Source: Actinomycetes bacterium (lineage in GTDB: Bacteria; Actinomycetota; Acidimicrobiia; Acidimicrobiales; Palsa-688). From it: DNA of 8,694 bases. Every line of letters begins with the position of its first letter. The stretch's first letter is position 1. The notes beneath the pieces are model-generated. The model saw nothing but the letters and a program-made list of their open reading frames with translations, made no database searches and had not been told where the DNA came from. Position numbers and translations under genes: made by a program. The stretch is taken from contig JAKAXN010000181.1 of assembly GCA_021816565.1 (NCBI GenBank), positions 1-8,694 on the forward strand, read 5' to 3'. This document shows, piece by piece, positions 5,719 to 8,694 of this stretch.

Positions 5719-6714
5719 ATGACCGTCTCCCGCCGCACGCTCGGATCCGGCCCCGCCGCGCTGGAGGTCTCGGCCGAGGGCCTGGGCTGCATGGGGATGT
5801 CGGAGTTCTACGGCAGAGGCGACGAGCAGGAGTCCATCTCGGTCATCCACGCCGCCCTCGAAGCCGGAGTCGACTTCCTGGACACCGCCGACATGTACGG
5901 GCCGTTCACCAACGAGAAGCTGGTCGGCCGGGCCATCGCCGGGCGACGCGACCAGGTGGTGCTGGCCACCAAGTTCGGCAACGAGCGGCGCGAGGACGGA
6001 AGCCGGGTCGGCGTCAACGGCCGCCCGGAGTACGTCCGCCAGGCCTGCGACGCCAGCCTGGCCCGCCTCGGCGTCGACCACGTGGACCTCTACTACCAGC
6101 ACCGGGTGGACCCCGACGTCCCGGTGGAGGACACGTGGGGGGCCATGTCGGAGCTGGTGGCCGCCGGCAAGGTGCGCCACCTGGGGATCAGCGAGGCCGC
6201 TCCCGACACCATCCGCCGGGCCCACCGGGTCCACCCGGTGACAGCTGTGCAGACGGAGTGGTCGCTGTGGTCGCGCGACGTCGAGGACAACGGCGTCCTG
6301 GAGACGGTGCGGGAGCTCGGCATCGGCTTCGTGGCCTACTCCCCGCTCGGGCGGGGGTTCCTCTCCGGTCAGATCCGCACCCTCGACGACCTCGGCCCCG
6401 ACGACTTCCGCCGCCACTCACCCCGCTTCCAGGGGGACAACTTCCAGAAGAACCTGGAGCTGGTGGACCGGGTCCGGGAGCTGGCGGCCGCCCGGGACGT
6501 GACCCCCAGCCAGCTGGCCCTGGCCTGGGTGCTGGCCCAGGGCGACGACGTGGTGCCCATCCCGGGCACCAAGCGGCGCCGCTACCTCGAGGAGAACATC
6601 GCGGCGTCCGGTATCCGGCTGAGCGAGGACGACCTGCGGGCCATCGACGAGGCGGCCCCCGCCGGCGCGGCGGCCGGCGACCGCTACGCCGACATGTCCA
6701 CGGTGCACCGCTGA
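5719..6714 (+). CDS. Aldo/keto reductase
   Basis: A 331-residue NADPH-dependent oxidoreductase of the aldo/keto reductase superfamily (TIM barrel), reducing aldehydes or ketones to alcohols in the cytoplasm. The catalytic tetrad is complete: D55 (FLDTADMY), Y60, K85 (LATKFG) and H128 (YYQHRVD). [12 protein letters not shown] near the N terminus and [11 protein letters not shown] (208-218) are typical of the AKR13-like branch. [13 protein letters not shown] (281-293) is the region that binds the 2'-phosphate of NADPH. Length is normal. The start is fixed by AGGAGG 6 nt upstream. It diverges from the DUF2252 gene across a 187-nt region with dyads and converges on the methyltransferase with 31 nt between stops. 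It appears to be monocistronic. The physiological substrate cannot be told from sequence. Confidence 0.95.
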   Translation: MTVSRRTLGSGPAALEVSAEGLGCMGMSEFYGRGDEQESISVIHAALEAGVDFLDTADMYGPFTNEKLVGRAIAGRRDQVVLATKFGNERREDGSRVGVNGRPEYVRQACDASLARLGVDHVDLYYQHRVDPDVPVEDTWGAMSELVAAGKVRHLGISEAAPDTIRRAHRVHPVTAVQTEWSLWSRDVEDNGVLETVRELGIGFVAYSPLGRGFLSGQIRTLDDLGPDDFRRHSPRFQGDNFQKNLELVDRVRELAAARDVTPSQLALAWVLAQGDDVVPIPGTKRRRYLEENIAASGIRLSEDDLRAIDEAAPAGAAAGDRYADMSTVHR

Positions 6715-6725
6715 GAACGTCCGCT

Positions 6726-6757
6726 CGGCGGTGGTGGCGGCCCGGCTACCACCGCCG
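6726..6757. terminator. Hairpin between convergent genes, candidate bidirectional terminator
   Basis: CGGCGGTGGT (6726-6735) and ACCACCGCCG (6748-6757) are exact reverse complements, giving a 10-bp stem with a 12-nt loop. It begins 11 nt after the aldo/keto reductase stop and includes the last codons and stop of the opposing methyltransferase gene. A symmetrical hairpin at a tail-to-tail junction could end both transcripts. No T-run flanks it, so strength is uncertain. Confidence 0.5.
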
Positions 6758-7369
6758 CCGGGCGGCGACGAACCAGCGGCCGTCGAGGACGGCCTCCCCG
6801 CCGATCTCGTCGGCCAGCTGCCCGGAGGTCAGATAGCGCTTGTAGACGGCGTGGACGGACCCGTCATTGAGCACCCGCTCCTGCCACTGCTCCGGCTCCA
6901 CCCCGGGACGCAGGGCGGAGTCGACCACCACCACCTCGGGGGCCAGCCGGCGGGCCTGGTCGAGGAAGCGCCGGCGCTCGCCGGGCGGGAGGTGCCCGTA
7001 GAAATGCCCGGTGAAGACCCGGTCGAAGGACCGCCCCGACAGGGCCACGGCCAGGGCGTCGGCGACAACCACCGCCCCGGACCCGATGCGGCCCCGGGCG
7101 ATCGACACCATGGAGAGGCTGCGGTCCACGCCCAGAGCGAACCCCCGCAGGTGCCGGGACAGGAACCCGGTCCCGCAGGCGACGTCCACGGTCCTCGCCG
7201 GCGGGAGAGAGCGGACCAGGTCGATCAGCCCGCGGACCTCGACGTCCCAGCCGGGGCGGTCCCTGTCGGCGAAGCGGCCCCGCCCCTCGTACCACTCGTC
7301 GTACTCCCGGGCCCGCTGGTCGTAGTAGGCGGCGGTAGCAGGGTCGGTGGCGAACGCCGGATCGGCCAT
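6746..7369 (-). CDS. Class I SAM-dependent methyltransferase
   Basis: A 207-residue cytoplasmic methyltransferase using S-adenosylmethionine. YYDQRAREYDEWY (15-27) is the N-terminal cap helix common in this group. Motif I is VDVACGTGFLS (61-71), the ribose-binding acidic residue is D82 in LGVDRS, and ADAL (103-106) is motif II. FDRVFTGHFYGHL (115-127) and VVVVDSAL (146-153) are the later core strands. The acceptor is not evident. The ATG at 7369 has no Shine-Dalgarno sequence but has a TAGCGT box 8 nt upstream, suggesting a leaderless transcript. The gene is divergent from the TrkA_C membrane protein (56-nt gap) and convergent with the aldo/keto reductase. Fold assignment is firm and the substrate is unknown. 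Confidence 0.9.
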   Translation of the reverse strand: MADPAFATDPATAAYYDQRAREYDEWYEGRGRFADRDRPGWDVEVRGLIDLVRSLPPARTVDVACGTGFLSRHLRGFALGVDRSLSMVSIARGRIGSGAVVVADALAVALSGRSFDRVFTGHFYGHLPPGERRRFLDQARRLAPEVVVVDSALRPGVEPEQWQERVLNDGSVHAVYKRYLTSGQLADEIGGEAVLDGRWFVAARRRW

Positions 7370-7377
7370 GGACGCCG

Positions 7378-7383
7378 ACGCTA
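7378..7383 (-). promoter_or_regulatory. Candidate -10 box (TAGCGT) for the methyltransferase gene
   Basis: On the minus strand TAGCGT fits TANNNT and lies 8 nt before the ATG at 7369, the spacing expected for a leaderless mRNA. Just upstream on the same strand is a direct repeat of AGGTG (7393-7397 and 7386-7390 as CACCT on the plus strand) with 7-bp periodicity. Confidence 0.35.
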
Positions 7384-7408
7384 GCCACCTGACACCTACG
7401 GGAGCATC

Positions 7409-7422
7409 GGGGGAATACCTCC
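7409..7422 (+). promoter_or_regulatory. G-rich ribosome site with adjacent complementary CCTCC
   Basis: GGGGG (7409-7413) is the most likely ribosome-binding purine run for the GTG at 7426, 12 nt away. It can pair with CCTCC (7418-7422) across an AATA loop (four G-C pairs and one G-T). This weak hairpin could mask the site. The start is therefore not strongly supported by a classic Shine-Dalgarno arrangement. Confidence 0.25.
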
Positions 7423-7425
7423 TGT

Positions 7426-8232
7426 GTGGTCGCCATCTCGTCGCTGCTGCTGATCGTCGCCCTGTCCCTGCTGATCACCAGGGTGGCCACGGTGATCCTG
7501 GTCGCCACCGGGATGTCCAAGCCGTCGGCCCGCTTCCAGGCCCGCTCGGCGTTCACCGGGGCCGGGTTCACCACCAGCGAGTCGGAGCGGGTGGTCGACC
7601 ACCCGCTCCGCCGGAAGGTGATCATGACGCTGATGCTGCTCGGCAACGCCGGGATCGTGGCGTCGGCGGGGTCGCTGATCCTGGGTTTCCGGGGCGGGGC
7701 CCTCGGGCGCGAGTGGCAGCAGGTCCTGGAGCTGGGGTTGGGCCTCCTGGCCCTGATCTTCGTGTCGCGCAGCCGGTGGGTCGACCGGCGCCTGACCGAG
7801 CTGATCGGGCGGTTCCTGCACGACCACACCGACCTCTCCGGCCGGGACCTGGGAGGCCTGCTGCAGCTGGCGGGCGACTACGCCATCCACGAATGGGCCG
7901 TCAGCGACGGGGACTGGACCGCCGGGCGGACCCTGGCCGAGCTGGGGCTCCGCGACGAGGGCGTGGCGGTGCTGGGTCTCACCCGCACCGACGGCAGCTA
8001 CGTCGGGGCGCCGACCGGGGCCACCGTGGTGCGGGCCGGCGACGTGCTGGTCACCTACGGACGGTCGGAGCAGCTGAAGGAGCTGGACCGCCGCCCGGCC
8101 GGATCCGACGGCGAGCGCCGGCACCGCCGGGCGGTCGCCCAGCAGGAGGACTTCGAGCGCCAGCAGGCCGCCGCCGACGCGGCCGGAGCAGCCGCCGGCG
8201 CCGACCGGTTGGCGGGGCCGCCAGCCGGGTAG
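7426..8232 (+). CDS. TrkA_C (RCK_C) domain membrane protein with K+-channel-like pore segment
   Basis: A 268-residue inner-membrane protein. TM1 spans about 4-28. It is followed by a loop, ARFQARSAFTGAGFTTSE (35-52), that resembles the pore segment of TrkH/KtrB potassium transporters. TM2 (about 66-88, with MLLGNAGIV) matches the helix after that pore loop. A third helix lies at about 98-114. The cytoplasmic TrkA_C/RCK_C domain covers about 145-220 (WTAGRTLAELGLRDEGVAVL, then VVRAGDVLVTYG), a regulatory ligand-binding domain in K+ transport systems. The last 45 residues are charged and Ala-rich, probably helical. No RCK_N nucleotide-binding domain is present. The start is GTG at 7426 with only a weak ribosome site; no better in-frame start is seen before TM1. 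The epimerase gene follows after 9 nt and is probably co-transcribed. A role in K+ or cation flux is inferred from the domains. Confidence 0.82.
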   Translation: MVAISSLLLIVALSLLITRVATVILVATGMSKPSARFQARSAFTGAGFTTSESERVVDHPLRRKVIMTLMLLGNAGIVASAGSLILGFRGGALGREWQQVLELGLGLLALIFVSRSRWVDRRLTELIGRFLHDHTDLSGRDLGGLLQLAGDYAIHEWAVSDGDWTAGRTLAELGLRDEGVAVLGLTRTDGSYVGAPTGATVVRAGDVLVTYGRSEQLKELDRRPAGSDGERRHRRAVAQQEDFERQQAAADAAGAAAGADRLAGPPAG

Positions 8233-8241
8233 CCCGGGGGG

Positions 8242-8694
8242 ATGCGAGTGGTCGTGACAGGAGCATCGGGCAACGTGGGGACCGCGGTGCTGCGGGCCCT
8301 GCACGACGAGGCGGCGGTGACGTCGGTGCTGGCCCTGTCCCGGCGGGGCCCGGGCCCGGCCGGTTCGCACGACCCGGCCGTCGAGTGGAGGCAGGCGGAC
8401 GTGACCGGATCCGACCTGGAGGGCCTGCTGCGCGGCGCCGACGCGGTGATCCACCTGGCGTGGCTCATACAGCCGTCGCGGCGGCGGGCCCTCATGGACC
8501 GGGTCAACGTGGAAGGAACCCGCCGGCTGCTGGACGCGGTGGCCGCAGCGGGCTGTCCCAGGGTGGTGGTGGCGTCGTCGGTGGGGGCCTACTCCCCCGG
8601 CCCCAAGGACCGCCGGGTGGACGAGAGCTGGCCGGCCGGCGGCATCCCCACCAGCACCTACAGCGTGGAGAAGGCCGAGGTGGAGAGCCTGCTG
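8242..8694 (+). CDS. NAD-dependent epimerase/dehydratase (SDR family), 3' end outside window
   Basis: The first 151 codons of an extended short-chain dehydrogenase/epimerase; the frame is open to the last base and no stop is reached. The N-terminal Rossmann motif is VTGASGNVG (5-13, TGxxGxxG) for NAD(P). ADVTG (52-56) and ADAVIHLAW (66-74) are the usual next strands. N89 (RVNVEGT) precedes ASSVGAY (111-117) with the catalytic Ser, and Y140-x3-K144 completes the active site. The ATG at 8242 follows a GGGGG run immediately upstream (about 8236-8241) and lies 9 nt after the TrkA_C gene stop, so the two are probably an operon. The substrate is likely a nucleotide sugar or similar, but the C-terminal substrate domain is missing. 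Confidence 0.92.
   Translation, partial: MRVVVTGASGNVGTAVLRALHDEAAVTSVLALSRRGPGPAGSHDPAVEWRQADVTGSDLEGLLRGADAVIHLAWLIQPSRRRALMDRVNVEGTRRLLDAVAAAGCPRVVVASSVGAYSPGPKDRRVDESWPAGGIPTSTYSVEKAEVESLL

Noticed and set aside
7401..8270. 11-bp identical string GGAGCATCGGG at 7401-7411 and 8260-8270
   Set aside because: The second copy encodes the NAD-binding GASG motif of the epimerase and flanking sequence is unrelated; coincidence is more likely than a duplication or attachment site.
7396..8454. 352-codon minus-strand open frame opposite the TrkA_C protein and epimerase
   Set aside because: No domain, biased composition, and the plus-strand genes have clear motifs and an operon-like arrangement.

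Overview
This window is a compact, very GC-rich stretch of bacterial chromosome with short intergenic gaps, mixed ATG/GTG/TTG starts and gene families typical of Actinobacteria (MerR-DICT regulator, ThrE-type exporter, DUF2252 protein). I infer a high-GC actinobacterium, possibly an Acidimicrobiia-like lineage, but the sequence alone does not fix the taxon. I see no rRNA, tRNA, CRISPR array, insertion sequence, integrase or phage gene. It reads as ordinary chromosomal housekeeping, stress and transport DNA rather than a mobile island.

Layout, left to right. A MerR-type regulator with a DICT sensor domain (53-922, +) has a perfect 7-bp inverted repeat just upstream, in a position that suits an autoregulatory operator. 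It converges on a four-gene minus-strand run. In transcription order the run is a DUF2252 kinase-like protein (5531-4116), a GNAT acetyltransferase with an extra cysteine-containing C-terminal domain (4048-3194), an aquaporin-family channel (3145-2318) and a two-domain ThrE-type amino-acid exporter (2282-945). Gaps in this run are 67, 48 and 35 nt. At least the aquaporin seems to have its own promoter. A 187-nt divergent region (5532-5718), rich in dyad symmetry, separates the run from an aldo/keto reductase (5719-6714, +). The reductase converges on a class I methyltransferase (7369-6746, -) across a strong hairpin. The methyltransferase diverges by 56 nt from a plus-strand pair: a small membrane protein with a TrkH/KtrB-like pore segment and a TrkA_C (RCK_C) domain (7426-8232), then an NAD-dependent epimerase/dehydratase cut by the window edge (8242 onward).

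Functionally, the recognisable themes are transport (water or small neutral solute, amino acid, probably K+), redox and sugar-type oxidoreductases, and group-transfer enzymes (acetyl, methyl, possibly phosphoryl). I see no convincing multi-protein novel system. The points most worth following are the single-pore-repeat potassium-channel-like protein, the apparently permuted kinase motif order in the DUF2252 protein, the Cys-patterned domain fused to the GNAT, the MerR operator, and a recurring TANCGT -10-like box placed for leaderless or nearly leaderless transcription. Several long open frames antisense to these genes are compositional shadows and are not annotated.
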